NCBI GenBank assembly: GCA_029263725.1
Contig: JAJUFS010000011.1
Coordinates: 1-33,030 of the forward strand
Direction: 5' to 3'
DNA length: 33,030 bases
From: Gammaproteobacteria bacterium
GTDB taxonomy: Bacteria > Pseudomonadota > Gammaproteobacteria > Natronospirales > JAJUFS01
Shown: piece by piece, positions 1 through 8,324 of the stretch
Layout of the letters: the number at the start of each line of letters is the position of its first letter
Numbering within the stretch: the first letter of the stretch is position 1
Made by a program: the position numbers and the translations under genes
Notes under the pieces: generated by a model
Databases searched by the model: none
What the model was told of the DNA's origin: nothing
Seen by the model: only the letters and a program-made list of their open reading frames with translations

Positions 1-21
1 GACTATGTGCTGATCGACTGA
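1..21 (+). CDS. 3' end of an upstream gene (partial)
   Basis: The first frame reads six codons and a TGA stop, consistent with the tail of a gene that begins outside the window. Seventeen bases separate this stop from the ATG of the next gene on the same strand, so the two could be co-transcribed. Six residues say nothing about function, and the frame itself is a guess because no upstream sequence is available. Confidence 0.3.
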   Translation, partial: DYVLID

Positions 22-37
22 CGGCGCACCGGCCGCG

Positions 38-2104
38 ATGGACGCCAATCCGGTCTTCCGGGACGCCCTGCAGGGACCGCGCGCGTGGCTGGTCGCGGCC
101 ATCATACTGCTGTTCCCCGCCACCACCCTCGTGCTCGAGGGGGCGGCCTCCTTCCTGCTGCTGTTGCTGGCGCTGCTCGGCATCGTGTTCGCGCTGCGCG
201 AACGCGGCGAGCCCCTGTCGCGCGACGAGAAGCTGCTGGTGTTCAGCGTCGCCTTCTTCGTCGGCATCGCCGTGCTGTCCTACCTGCTCGGTGAACTCAA
301 CTATCTCGGCTTCAAGAAGCTCGGCCGCTACGCGCGCTTCCTGCTGCTGATCCCGATCTATCTCGTGGTGCGGCGCATGCCGCACAGCGGCCGTTACTGG
401 TGGACGGGGCTGGCCATCGGCGGCATCGCGGTGGGCCTGTTCAGCCTGCTGCTGCTCATCGATGAAGGCCGCTGGATCGAGGGCAACGACCTCTTCAATC
501 TCACCACCGAGCCGCTGCTGTTCGCCTCGCTGTCGCTGGTGGTGGCCTTCATGAGCCTCGGCGGCGTGGAATATTTCCGCGGCCGCTCGGCCTGGCTGAT
601 GCTGCTGCCGGCGGCGGGCTTCGTGCTCGGCTGCACCGCCACGTTCCTCTCGGGCGTGCGCAGCTCCTGGGTGGCGGTGCCGGGACTGGCGCTGTTCCTG
701 TTCTGGTATTTCGCCACGCGGCGCGCGCCGGCCTGGCGATGGGGCGTACTCGGCGGCCTGCTGGCGATCGCGGTGCTGGTCTACCTCGTGCCGCAGACCG
801 GCGTGGCCGAACGAGTGCACATGCTGGTAGAGGACGTCGGACGCATTCTCGCCGGCGAAAAGGTCGAGGGCGTGATCGGCTACCGCGTGCCGATGGCGAA
901 GATCGCCTGGCATGCCTTCCTGCAGAATCCGCTGTTCGGCGCCGGCGTGGGCGGCTACGCGGTCTACCTGCGCGAGTTCGTAGAGGCCGGGCTGGCACCG
1001 GAGCAGCTGCTGCGCTTCGACCATCCGCACAGCGAATACCTCGCCGTGCTCGCCGGCCGCGGGCTGGCGGGGCTTCTGGCGCTGCTGCTGGTGTTCGGCA
1101 TCCCGCTCAGGCATTTCCTGTGGGGCATCCGCCACCCGGACCGCGACATCGCGGCGCTGTCGTATGCGGGCATCGCGCTGGTGGTCGGCTTCATGCAGTT
1201 CGCGCTCACCGAGGCGATCTTCGACCGCACGCTGCCGATCACCTTCTACGTGTTCTGCCTGGCGGTGATCTACGGCCTGGTGCGCGCCTGCGAGCGCGAG
1301 TACCTGTCACGCTCGACGCAGCGCGCGCAGAGCCTGAGCGTGATCATCATCGCCAAGAACGAGGCCGACCGCATCGGCCAGACGCTGGCGGCGATCCATG
1401 GCTGGGCGGACGAGATCATCGTGCTCGATTCCGGCAGCAGCGATGAAACCGTCGAGATTGCGCGGCGCTACGCCGACAAGGTGCAGGTCACCGACTGGCC
1501 GGGCTTCGGCCGGCAGAAGCAGCGCGCCCTGGATGCGGCGAGCTGCGACTGGGTGCTGGCGCTGGACGCGGACGAAGTGGTTACCCCGGCCCTGCGCAAC
1601 GAGATCGATCATGAATTGACGGCCACACCGCGCTTCCAGGGTTATCGCATTCCGCGGCCGCTGATCATCTTCGGCCAGCATGTGGATTACGGCGGCAGCT
1701 GGCAGGCGCCGCTGCGGCTGTTCCGCCGCACGCTTGCGCGTTACACCGATGTCCCCGTGCACGAGAAGGTGGTGCTGAGCGAAGGAAAGATCACGCTGAT
1801 GCGCAGCGGCCTGCACCACCCCACCTACCGCGACTACCAGCATGCGTTGCAGAAGTTCGTCGATTACGCCTGGCTGCAGGCCGGGGCGCGCTGGAACCGC
1901 GGCCGGCGCAGCAGCATGACCGGCGCGGCACTGCGCGCCGCCTACAACTTCATCTACAACTACTTCATCCGCTTCGGTTTCCTGGATGGCGCCCACGGCT
2001 TCGTGCTGGCTGCCCTGCACGCGCAGTACACCTTCAACAAGTACGCGGCGCTGTGGGCGATGGAACAGGAACCGCACACCGCGCCGCCGCCCGGCGGGGA
2101 ATGA
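38..2104 (+). CDS. O-antigen ligase / polymerase-like membrane protein fused to a GT2 (WaaE/KdtX-like) glycosyltransferase
   Basis: This 688-residue protein joins two usually separate enzymes. Residues about 15-415 are strongly hydrophobic, with about ten membrane segments, a periplasmic-loop region with FGAGVGGY (300-307) and DHPHSEYL (328-335), and an Arg-bearing GVRSSW (206-211), as in Wzy_C/WaaL O-antigen ligases. From about residue 432 a cytosolic GT2 domain starts (SLSVIIIAKNEADRIG) with LDSGSSDE (463-470) and the DxD-like LALDADE (508-513), resembling the LPS-core beta-1,4-glucosyltransferase group. The linker is only about 15 residues and the frame is unbroken. The N-terminal part is known to join undecaprenyl-linked glycans to lipid A-core or to polymerise them; the GT2 part adds core sugars. 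A coupled role is inference. The start has no strong ribosome-binding site. Its stop abuts the stop of the convergent gene. Confidence 0.85.
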   Translation: MDANPVFRDALQGPRAWLVAAIILLFPATTLVLEGAASFLLLLLALLGIVFALRERGEPLSRDEKLLVFSVAFFVGIAVLSYLLGELNYLGFKKLGRYARFLLLIPIYLVVRRMPHSGRYWWTGLAIGGIAVGLFSLLLLIDEGRWIEGNDLFNLTTEPLLFASLSLVVAFMSLGGVEYFRGRSAWLMLLPAAGFVLGCTATFLSGVRSSWVAVPGLALFLFWYFATRRAPAWRWGVLGGLLAIAVLVYLVPQTGVAERVHMLVEDVGRILAGEKVEGVIGYRVPMAKIAWHAFLQNPLFGAGVGGYAVYLREFVEAGLAPEQLLRFDHPHSEYLAVLAGRGLAGLLALLLVFGIPLRHFLWGIRHPDRDIAALSYAGIALVVGFMQFALTEAIFDRTLPITFYVFCLAVIYGLVRACEREYLSRSTQRAQSLSVIIIAKNEADRIGQTLAAIHGWADEIIVLDSGSSDETVEIARRYADKVQVTDWPGFGRQKQRALDAASCDWVLALDADEVVTPALRNEIDHELTATPRFQGYRIPRPLIIFGQHVDYGGSWQAPLRLFRRTLARYTDVPVHEKVVLSEGKITLMRSGLHHPTYRDYQHALQKFVDYAWLQAGARWNRGRRSSMTGAALRAAYNFIYNYFIRFGFLDGAHGFVLAALHAQYTFNKYAALWAMEQEPHTAPPPGGE

Positions 2105-3166
2105 TCAGAAGGTTTCGAGCGCGTCGGCGATGCGCCGGCTGGCCTGGCCGTCGGTGGGACCGATGAGTTCGCGGGTGTAGCGGCAGCGAACTTCGCTGCG
2201 CTCGGCGGGGAAGGCCAGCGCCTGTTTCACCACCTCCACCAGCGCATTGGGCGTGGCGGCGTGCGAGGCGATGTCGGCGTACTGCTCGATGCTGCGATCC
2301 AGGCGCTTCTCCAGCCGCCATGCCAGCGGGCCGCGATGCGCCCAGCGGCGATGGAAGAAGTCGCACCACACCACCGGCCTGTCCAGTGCCGCGAACTCGA
2401 ACAGCGCCGACGAGGCTTCGCTGACCAGGATGTCGGCCGCGGCCATGAACGGCAGCAGCGAAACCTCACCCGGACCCGCAACGAAGGCGTTGTCGAAGCG
2501 CCGCCAGCTTTCCAGCCGCTTGCGCTGCGGGGCGTAGTAGGACTTGGTCCAGGAAAAGTGGTGCGGTTTCACCAGCAGGTTGCAGCCTTCGAAGCGCGCC
2601 GGCAGGTCGGCCGGCAGGCGCTCGATGGAGCTCGGGTAGTAGGTCGGCGCATACAGCACCGTCGGCAGCGACGGGTCGAGCCCCAGCGCGGCGAGATCGA
2701 GGCGGATGCCGGCGGGGTCGCGGAACAATGGATCCAGCTTGGCGAAGCCGACCGCGCGCAGCTTCGCTTCCGGGTAGCGGCGCTGCAGCTCGCGCTCGCG
2801 GTACTCGCCTTCGACGAAGCGCAGGGTCATGCGCATCAGGCCCGCGCCGTAATAGCAGCGCTTCACGCCGATGCCGTGGTAAAGCAGCGCGGTGCGCGTG
2901 CCGGCGGGCAGCTCGTCGAGGTGATCGTAGCCGTTGCCGAAGATCAGCCAGTCCGGCTGCTGCTTCAGGTACTCGCGGTGCGCGTCGCGCGCGCCCTTCA
3001 CGTGTACCTGTGGCAGCCCCTGGCTGACCACCGCCAGCGCCTCGGCGCACTCCAGTTCCTCGTGAAAGACGAACAGCGTTTCATGGCCGCGCGCCGCCAG
3101 CTCGCGCTGCACCGGCAGGAACTGCGGCAGGTAATAGAGGTGCTGGACGTCGAAGATGACCTTCAT
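2105..3166 (-). CDS. CDP-glycerol glycerophosphotransferase-like glycosyltransferase (first copy)
   Basis: The 353-residue soluble protein has the layout of the Glyphos_transf family (teichoic-acid TagB/TagF type, GT-B fold): LLYHGIG near 94-100, VLYAPTYYP near 170-178, LLVKPHH near 197-203 and ILVSEASSALFEF near 246-258. The last matches the family's nucleotide-binding TDYSS-x-FDF segment, here written SEASS. Its length is that of the catalytic domain alone, without the membrane-anchoring N-terminus of Gram-positive versions. It begins inside the stop of the preceding minus-strand gene (4-base ATGA overlap), so the pair is probably translationally coupled. In an LPS cluster it may transfer a glycerol-phosphate-like or other nucleotide-activated unit to a surface glycan. 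Donor and acceptor are unknown. Confidence 0.75.
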   Translation of the reverse strand: MKVIFDVQHLYYLPQFLPVQRELAARGHETLFVFHEELECAEALAVVSQGLPQVHVKGARDAHREYLKQQPDWLIFGNGYDHLDELPAGTRTALLYHGIGVKRCYYGAGLMRMTLRFVEGEYRERELQRRYPEAKLRAVGFAKLDPLFRDPAGIRLDLAALGLDPSLPTVLYAPTYYPSSIERLPADLPARFEGCNLLVKPHHFSWTKSYYAPQRKRLESWRRFDNAFVAGPGEVSLLPFMAAADILVSEASSALFEFAALDRPVVWCDFFHRRWAHRGPLAWRLEKRLDRSIEQYADIASHAATPNALVEVVKQALAFPAERSEVRCRYTRELIGPTDGQASRRIADALETF

Positions 3167-4206
3167 TTGACAAGTCCCAGGCGGCGGTAGCGGCGGCGCA
3201 TCTTGAGGCGGCGGAAGAAGTTGCGCGGCTTGGGTTTCAGCGTCGCCATCCGGTTCTCGTTGATGAAGGTCGCAATGGCGTCCAGCACGCGTTCGCTGGA
3301 GCGCCCGTCGCGGCAGGGGTGCATGGCCTCGGCGAAGCGGCGCGCGGCGGCGAGGTCGCCGGGCTGGCGTTCCAGGGCGCGCTCTATGTGCGCCTCAAGC
3401 TCCGCCGCGCGGGTGAAGTTGATGAGGTGCGGCCCGGGACGGCTGTTGCGGAAGGTCACTGCCGGCTTGTCGAGCAGCAGGAATTCCGCGACCACCGACG
3501 AGGTGTCGCTCACCAGCACGTCGGCGGCGCGCAGCAGCGGATTGATGGCCGACGTGCCGGCCACCTGGAGCGTGGCGCCGGCCAGCGCCTGGAAGTGCGC
3601 GATCCACTTGCGATCCATCTTGGGATGGAACTTCACCAGCCAGTTCCAGCGACCGGCCTGCGCCAGCTGCGCGATTTCTCCCGCGAGCGCGGGCGCGCTG
3701 GTGAGCGAGGGCGAGAAGGTGGGCGCGTACAGGATGAGCGGCCGTGCAGGGTCGGCGAAGCCCGCGCGCCAGTCGGGATCGGGGCCTGCCGGCGCGAACA
3801 GCGCGTCGGTCTTGGGCCAGCCGGTTTCATGCACGGCGAAATGCCCGTGGCGCGCCGCCAGCGCCAGGAACGGTTGCGTGGTCAGCGGCCCGTGGGTGCA
3901 GTAGAGATCGAACCAGCCGCGGATGCGGAAGTGACCTTTCTTTTCTATGCCGAAGCCGTGGAAGACCTGCACCTTCACGCCCGGGAAGAACGGCGGCACC
4001 CAGTTGCCGGGCACCAGCACGGCGTCGGGCGCGAAGGCCTTGACCGCATCGAAATCCCGCAGGCGCAGTTCGTCCGTCTGCAGCTGGTCGTTCGCGGTCG
4101 GTTCCAGGAACCAGGCGACTTCATCGCCACGCTGCCGCGCCGCCGCCTGCACCGGGCGAAGGATCTCGTAGGCGTAATCGTGTGTGACGAACATGAGGTG
4201 CTTCAT
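3163..4206 (-). CDS. CDP-glycerol glycerophosphotransferase-like glycosyltransferase (second copy)
   Basis: This 347-residue protein has the same architecture as its downstream neighbour: VFHGFG (81-86), LILYAPTFSPS (157-167), LVKFHPK (190-196) and ADVLVSDTSSVVAEF (228-242). It is a clear but diverged paralogue. The C-terminus is very basic (KPKPRNFFRRLKMRRRYRR), which could hold it at the inner membrane. Its ATG shares one base with the TGA of the upstream GT9 gene (TGATG), and its own stop overlaps the start of the next gene, so the three minus-strand genes form a tight operon. Two different copies suggest two successive transfers, for example a primer and an extender step, by analogy with TagB/TagF; this is inference. 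Confidence 0.75.
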   Translation of the reverse strand: MKHLMFVTHDYAYEILRPVQAAARQRGDEVAWFLEPTANDQLQTDELRLRDFDAVKAFAPDAVLVPGNWVPPFFPGVKVQVFHGFGIEKKGHFRIRGWFDLYCTHGPLTTQPFLALAARHGHFAVHETGWPKTDALFAPAGPDPDWRAGFADPARPLILYAPTFSPSLTSAPALAGEIAQLAQAGRWNWLVKFHPKMDRKWIAHFQALAGATLQVAGTSAINPLLRAADVLVSDTSSVVAEFLLLDKPAVTFRNSRPGPHLINFTRAAELEAHIERALERQPGDLAAARRFAEAMHPCRDGRSSERVLDAIATFINENRMATLKPKPRNFFRRLKMRRRYRRLGLVK

Positions 4207-5249
4207 CAGGCCCTCGATTCCATCAGCGTGTCGAGCTTGCCAGTGACATCGTCGACGGTGATGAGGTCCATGGCATCCGGGGAGCGCACTCGCGCGCCCC
4301 AGCGGACCTCGTCGACGCTACGGTCGAGGAACTTTCGTAATGCATCCGGGTAGCGATTCACCACCCATTCGCGCCCGTAATACGGACCGGTACGGTCGGG
4401 ATTCGAGGTGGCGTAGAGCCCGATGACCGGTGTGCCCACGGCGTTGGCCATGTGCACGGGGCCGGAATCGGGGGAAACCAGCACGGCCGCGCCTTCCAGC
4501 AGGGCGAGCAGCTGCTTCAGCGAGGTCTGGCCGATCAGGTTCACGCAGGCGGGCAGCTCCCGCTGGATGGCCGCGCCATAGCCGCGCTCCAGCTCGGTGG
4601 GGCCGCCGGTGAGCAGCACGCGCATGCCGTGCTTCGTGATGGCATGCCGGGCCAGCGCGACATAGCGCTCCACCGGCCAGTTGCGGAAGTTGCGGCTGCG
4701 CTGGCTGGAGCAGGGGCTGATGACGAGCGTCGGCGCATCGAGATGTCTCGCCGCGAACTCGCGGGCGTCATCGGGGATCGGAATGTCCCAGCGCACCGCG
4801 CCGCGTGGCACGCCCAGCGCCTCGGCAAAGCCGAACAGGCCGTCCATGACGTGCTGCCGCGGGTGGGCTGGAATCTCGCGGTTGGTGAACAGCCACTGCC
4901 AGTCGCGGGCGCGGGCGCGGTCGAAGCCGAGGCGCAGCGGCGCCTTCACCGCCAGCGAGGCGATGCTCGCGCGCAGTGCGACCTGCATGTGCAGCAGCGC
5001 GTCGAAACGCCGGCCCTTCAGGCGGCGGGCGAGTTCCCGGTAGCCGGCGAGCCCCGCGCGCTTGTCGAAGACGATGAACTCGATCCCGGGAATGTCGCCG
5101 ACCAGCTGGTGCTCGAGCCGGCCGATGATCCAGGTGATGTGGGTGTCAGGCCACCGATCCTGTAGAGTGCGCACCACCGGCAAGGTGTGGCAGATGTCCC
5201 CGATCGCGGAGAGGCGCAACACGCATAGGTTGCCGGGTGAGTCGATCAA
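4206..5249 (-). CDS. Glycosyltransferase family 9 (heptosyltransferase-like, WaaC/WaaF group)
   Basis: The 347-residue protein has the GT9 ADP-heptose:LPS heptosyltransferase signature: LRLSAIGDICHTLPVV at residues 11-26, ISPCSSQRSRNFRNWPVERY near 177-196, and SPDSGPVHMANAVGTPVIGLY at 259-279. These enzymes add heptose to the Kdo inner core on the cytosolic side. The neighbouring hldE makes the donor ADP-heptose. Whether this is heptosyltransferase I, II or a later enzyme cannot be decided here. The start is a TTG, supported by GGAG nine bases upstream and by the position of the N-terminal motif. It is the first gene of a three-gene minus-strand operon and diverges from kdkA, with little more than 50 bases between the starts. 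Confidence 0.85.
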   Translation of the reverse strand: MIDSPGNLCVLRLSAIGDICHTLPVVRTLQDRWPDTHITWIIGRLEHQLVGDIPGIEFIVFDKRAGLAGYRELARRLKGRRFDALLHMQVALRASIASLAVKAPLRLGFDRARARDWQWLFTNREIPAHPRQHVMDGLFGFAEALGVPRGAVRWDIPIPDDAREFAARHLDAPTLVISPCSSQRSRNFRNWPVERYVALARHAITKHGMRVLLTGGPTELERGYGAAIQRELPACVNLIGQTSLKQLLALLEGAAVLVSPDSGPVHMANAVGTPVIGLYATSNPDRTGPYYGREWVVNRYPDALRKFLDRSVDEVRWGARVRSPDAMDLITVDDVTGKLDTLMESRA

Positions 5250-5302
5250 GCGGGAGAGCTCCGGGAATGCAGGCGTCAGTGCGGGCCATCAAGGGCGGGC
5301 TA

Positions 5303-6010
5303 ATGCTATACGATGCCGCGGAGAGCGGCAAAATCCATGATCACGTTTTCGCGCCGGCCTACTGGCGCGCCCGCAATGCCCTCAGCGAGCCGCTTGGCGG
5401 GCGCGGCGCCGCCTGGCGCATCACTGCTGGCGACATCGACTGGGTGTTGCGCTTCTATCGCCGCGGCGGCCTGCCCGGCAAGGTGCTGCTCGACTGGTAC
5501 CTGTTTACCGGGATGGATCGTTCCCGGCCCTTCCTGGAATGGCATCTTCTCAAGGACATGCATGACGCGGGCTTGCCGGTGCCGCGGCCGGTGGCGGCGC
5601 GCGTCATCCGCTACGGTCTCGGCTATCGCGGCGCCATCATCACCGCTACGGTGCCGGGCGAATCCCTGGCGCGGCTGCTCATCGAGGAGCGGCTGACCGC
5701 CGCCGACTGGCAGGCGACGGGCTACTGGATCCGCAAGTTTCATGATTCCGGTGTATGGCACGCCGACCTGAATGCCCACAACGTGCTCATCCAGCAGGCG
5801 GAATTGTCATCAAAGGTTCACTTGATCGACTTCGATCGCGGCAGATTCCGCCCGCAGGATACGGGCTGGCGAGAGGGGAATTTGTCCCGTCTGCGCCGGT
5901 CGCTCGCCAAGGTCGCGCCTGACAGGGAGGCGCTGATCGAGGCGGGCTGGGCAGAACTGCGGAAGTCATACGACGAGCCATGGGAATACCAGCACCGGAA
6001 CACGAGCTGA
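5303..6010 (+). CDS. kdkA: 3-deoxy-D-manno-octulosonic acid (Kdo) kinase
   Basis: KdkA phosphorylates Kdo of the LPS inner core at position 4, using ATP, at the cytosolic face. The protein shows the family's kinase-like motifs: HADLNAHNVLI (about 153-163 from this start) and LIDFDRGR (about 174-181), plus RFYRRGGLPGK and FLEWHLL, which match known KdkA proteins. I chose ATG 5303 (235 residues), close to the usual family length and preceded by AAGGGCGGG. The ORF continues upstream to ATG 5267 and GTG 5237, and the GTG would overlap the divergent GT9 gene. Kdo kinases typically accompany a WaaA that adds a single Kdo, so the inner core is probably Kdo-phosphate rather than Kdo2. The 3' end overlaps the next gene by 31 bases. 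Confidence 0.88.
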   Translation: MLYDAAESGKIHDHVFAPAYWRARNALSEPLGGRGAAWRITAGDIDWVLRFYRRGGLPGKVLLDWYLFTGMDRSRPFLEWHLLKDMHDAGLPVPRPVAARVIRYGLGYRGAIITATVPGESLARLLIEERLTAADWQATGYWIRKFHDSGVWHADLNAHNVLIQQAELSSKVHLIDFDRGRFRPQDTGWREGNLSRLRRSLAKVAPDREALIEAGWAELRKSYDEPWEYQHRNTS

Positions 6011-7254
6011 GACTGCTGTTTCTTTCCCGCCCGGGCATTCACGTCCGCTATTTCCGTGCACTTGCCGAAATCCTGCCGCGAAGCCGTGTCGAAGCGGTGA
6101 GAGCGGTGCGGCGCGCCGAGGGCAACGAGTTTCCCGCCGATGACATCCTGGAGCGCCTGCTCCGCGTCCACGTGGCGCGACGCTTCCAGCGCGCGCCGCG
6201 CGTCTTCCGCTACCGGCTGCTGCGGGCAATCTATCTTGCACACCTGCGCCGCGCGGCGCGCCGCCTGTACGCGCACTGGCTGGCGCGCCTTGGCCGCGAA
6301 CGCGGACAGTGGGATGCGGTTGCCGTGTGGAATGGGTTGCGCTACCCGGACGCCGTGCTGGTGGCGGCGGCACGCGAGGCCGGGCTGCCGGTGGTGCATT
6401 TCGAGCTTGGCGCGCTGCCCGAGTCGCTCAGCATCGACCTGCATGGCGTGAACTTCGACAACAGCGTGCCGCGTACCGCGTCCTTCTACCTGCGTCACTG
6501 CGAGCAGCTGCCGCCGGCCACGCCATTGCCGCTGCGCCCGCGCCGTCCGCGGCGCGGCAAGCGGCTCGAAGTCGCCGCGCTGCCGGAGCGCTTCCTGTTC
6601 GCGCCCTTCCAGGTCAACTACGACACGCAGATCGTCGCGCACTCGCCATGGATAGGAAACATGCATCACTGGTACGAGGTGCTCGCCGGCATGCAGCAGC
6701 GGCTAAGCGCGGAAGGCGATCCGCGCGTCATCGTGCTGCGCGAACACCCCAGCGACATGACGCATTACCCGGACCTGCATGAACGCGCGCAACGCGACGG
6801 CATGTTGTTCGCCAACGGCAACGACATGCGGGAGCTGCTCGACCGCATGGACGTGCTGCTCACCATCAACTCGTCCACCGGCATCGAGGCGCTGCTGCGG
6901 GGAAGGAAGGTGATCGTCTGCGGACAGGCGTTCTACGACATCGACGGGCTGGTGCTGCGCGCCCGCGACGGGGACTCATTGCTGGCCGCGATCCGCGAGG
7001 CGGACCACTGGAAACCGGATGGGCTGCTGCGCGAACGCTTCCTCGCCTGGCTGGAACACGAGTATTACGTGCCGCGCTTCCAGCCGAAGGGCCTTGCCAG
7101 TGATGATGCCGCCGAGCGCCGCGAGCACCAGCGCCGCCTCGAGCTTGCCATCAGGCGCATCCACGCGCTGCTGGCGCCGCCGGCAACCGAGACGCGGCCG
7201 CATTTCCATTCGCGACGTGAAATCACGGCGCAGGAGCAGCCGGCCCGCTGGTAG
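5980..7254 (+). CDS. Capsule-type polysaccharide biosynthesis protein (KpsS/KpsC-like)
   Basis: This 424-residue soluble protein resembles the Capsule_synth family (KpsS/KpsC, beta-Kdo transferases that build the phospholipid linker of group 2 capsules). Visible landmarks are WNG (118-120), HFELGALPESLSID (140-153), LREHPSD (253-259), TINSSTGIEALL (295-306) and GQAFYDIDGL (315-324). The last three are the most characteristic. The C-terminal tail of about 40 residues looks unstructured. It starts within the last 31 bases of kdkA, so the two are probably translationally coupled, which fits a joint action on Kdo. No other capsule export genes are seen, so a role in LPS-core decoration is as likely as one in capsule. 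It is convergent with lpxL across 9 bases. Confidence 0.72.
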   Translation: MGIPAPEHELRLLFLSRPGIHVRYFRALAEILPRSRVEAVRAVRRAEGNEFPADDILERLLRVHVARRFQRAPRVFRYRLLRAIYLAHLRRAARRLYAHWLARLGRERGQWDAVAVWNGLRYPDAVLVAAAREAGLPVVHFELGALPESLSIDLHGVNFDNSVPRTASFYLRHCEQLPPATPLPLRPRRPRRGKRLEVAALPERFLFAPFQVNYDTQIVAHSPWIGNMHHWYEVLAGMQQRLSAEGDPRVIVLREHPSDMTHYPDLHERAQRDGMLFANGNDMRELLDRMDVLLTINSSTGIEALLRGRKVIVCGQAFYDIDGLVLRARDGDSLLAAIREADHWKPDGLLRERFLAWLEHEYYVPRFQPKGLASDDAAERREHQRRLELAIRRIHALLAPPATETRPHFHSRREITAQEQPARW

Positions 7255-7263
7255 GTCCTGCCG

Positions 7264-8187
7264 TCAGCGTTTCTCGCGATACGCCTTGGTCTTGAAGCGG
7301 TTGTGGCACCAGAGGTACTGCTCGGGGACGCGCCGCGCTTCCTCTTCGATGAGGGCGTTGACGCGGGCGCTGTCGGCCACCGGATCGGCGCTGGGAAAAT
7401 CCGCGAGCGGCGGATCGATGCGCAGGCGATAACCCTCGGCGCCGGGCAGGCGTTCGACCATGAAGGGCAGCACCGGGCTGCCGGCGCTGCGCGCGATCCG
7501 CGAGGTAGCGGTATTGGTGGGCGCGGGCACGCCGAAGAACGGCAGCATGGCGGAGTTCTTGCCGCGGTAGCCCTGGTCGGGTGCGTACCACACCGGATGG
7601 TTTTCCTTCAGCGAGCGGATCAGCGAGCGCACATCGTCGCGCGGGATGACCTTCTCGAAATGCCTGCGGCGGCTGTTGGAGATGATGATTTCCAGCAGCT
7701 CGGTGCGGTTCGGCCGGTACATCAGGTGGAAAGGATGGAACAGCGCCAGCAGCCGGCCGCCGATTTCCAGCGTGGTGAAGTGCGCCGACAGCAGCAGCGC
7801 GCCGTGCCCCTGGGCGAGCGCCGCCTCGAGATGCTCAAGGCCCTCGATGCGCACCAGCTTGCGCAGCTTGCGGTCCGACGCCCACCAGCAGTTGGCGATC
7901 TCGAACACCGCGATGCCCAGCGCCTTGAAATGCTCGTGCGCGAGCGCGCGGCGCTCGGCTTCGGAAAGCTCCGGGAAGCACAGGTCCACGTTGAGATGCG
8001 TGATGCGCCGGCGGCGTCCCGCGGTGGCGTAGATCAGCCAGCCGATGCCGCGGCCGAGGAACAGCTGCACGCGGTAGGGCAGGTAGACGCTCAGGCGCAT
8101 GAAGCCGATCACCAGCCACAGCGGCCAGTAGAGCGGGTTGAGCACGTGCCTGGGCTGGACCCTGTCGGGATATTTCACTGTAGCCAT
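7264..8187 (-). CDS. lpxL: Lipid A biosynthesis lauroyl-type acyltransferase
   Basis: LpxL/HtrB transfers a secondary acyl chain from acyl-ACP to the Kdo-lipid A precursor at the inner membrane. From the chosen start (307 residues) the protein has an N-terminal hydrophobic anchor (YWPLWLVIGFMRLSVYL), the HX4E catalytic motif in SAHFTTLEIGGR (His about 136, Glu about 141), MYRPN near 156-160 and WYAPDQGYRGKNS, all matching the LpxL family. The ORF is open to 8259, but ATG 8187 (MATVKYPD) is preferred. A good promoter (TTCACC, 17 bases, TAGAAT) lies at 8207-8235, so a transcript would begin near 8200 and exclude the longer form. The 5' leader is then very short, with no clear ribosome-binding site. 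It diverges from hldE. Confidence 0.9.
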   Translation of the reverse strand: MATVKYPDRVQPRHVLNPLYWPLWLVIGFMRLSVYLPYRVQLFLGRGIGWLIYATAGRRRRITHLNVDLCFPELSEAERRALAHEHFKALGIAVFEIANCWWASDRKLRKLVRIEGLEHLEAALAQGHGALLLSAHFTTLEIGGRLLALFHPFHLMYRPNRTELLEIIISNSRRRHFEKVIPRDDVRSLIRSLKENHPVWYAPDQGYRGKNSAMLPFFGVPAPTNTATSRIARSAGSPVLPFMVERLPGAEGYRLRIDPPLADFPSADPVADSARVNALIEEEARRVPEQYLWCHNRFKTKAYREKR

Positions 8188-8206
8188 CCGGGAAAAGCGA
8201 AAGCGG

Positions 8207-8235
8207 ATTCTAGCCCTCCGCTCGATGCGGGTGAA
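8207..8235 (-). promoter_or_regulatory. Probable sigma-70 promoter of lpxL
   Basis: On the minus strand, TTCACC (8230-8235) and TAGAAT (8207-8212) are separated by 17 bases. Transcription would begin about 12 bases before ATG 8187, which supports that start. Confidence 0.6.
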
Positions 8236-8281
8236 CCGCCGCGCGTTAGGGCCTTTCACGGGTCGGGGGTTTTTGATGCTG

Positions 8282-8290
8282 TGCTACCAT
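8282..8290 (+). promoter_or_regulatory. Extended -10 promoter element of hldE
   Basis: TGCTACCAT is an extended -10 (TGn plus TACCAT) 35 bases before the hldE ATG. No convincing -35 is seen at the right distance, which is usual for extended -10 promoters. Confidence 0.45.
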
Positions 8291-8324
8291 GCGCGGCACC
8301 GCCTTCGCAGCCCGATCACGACGC

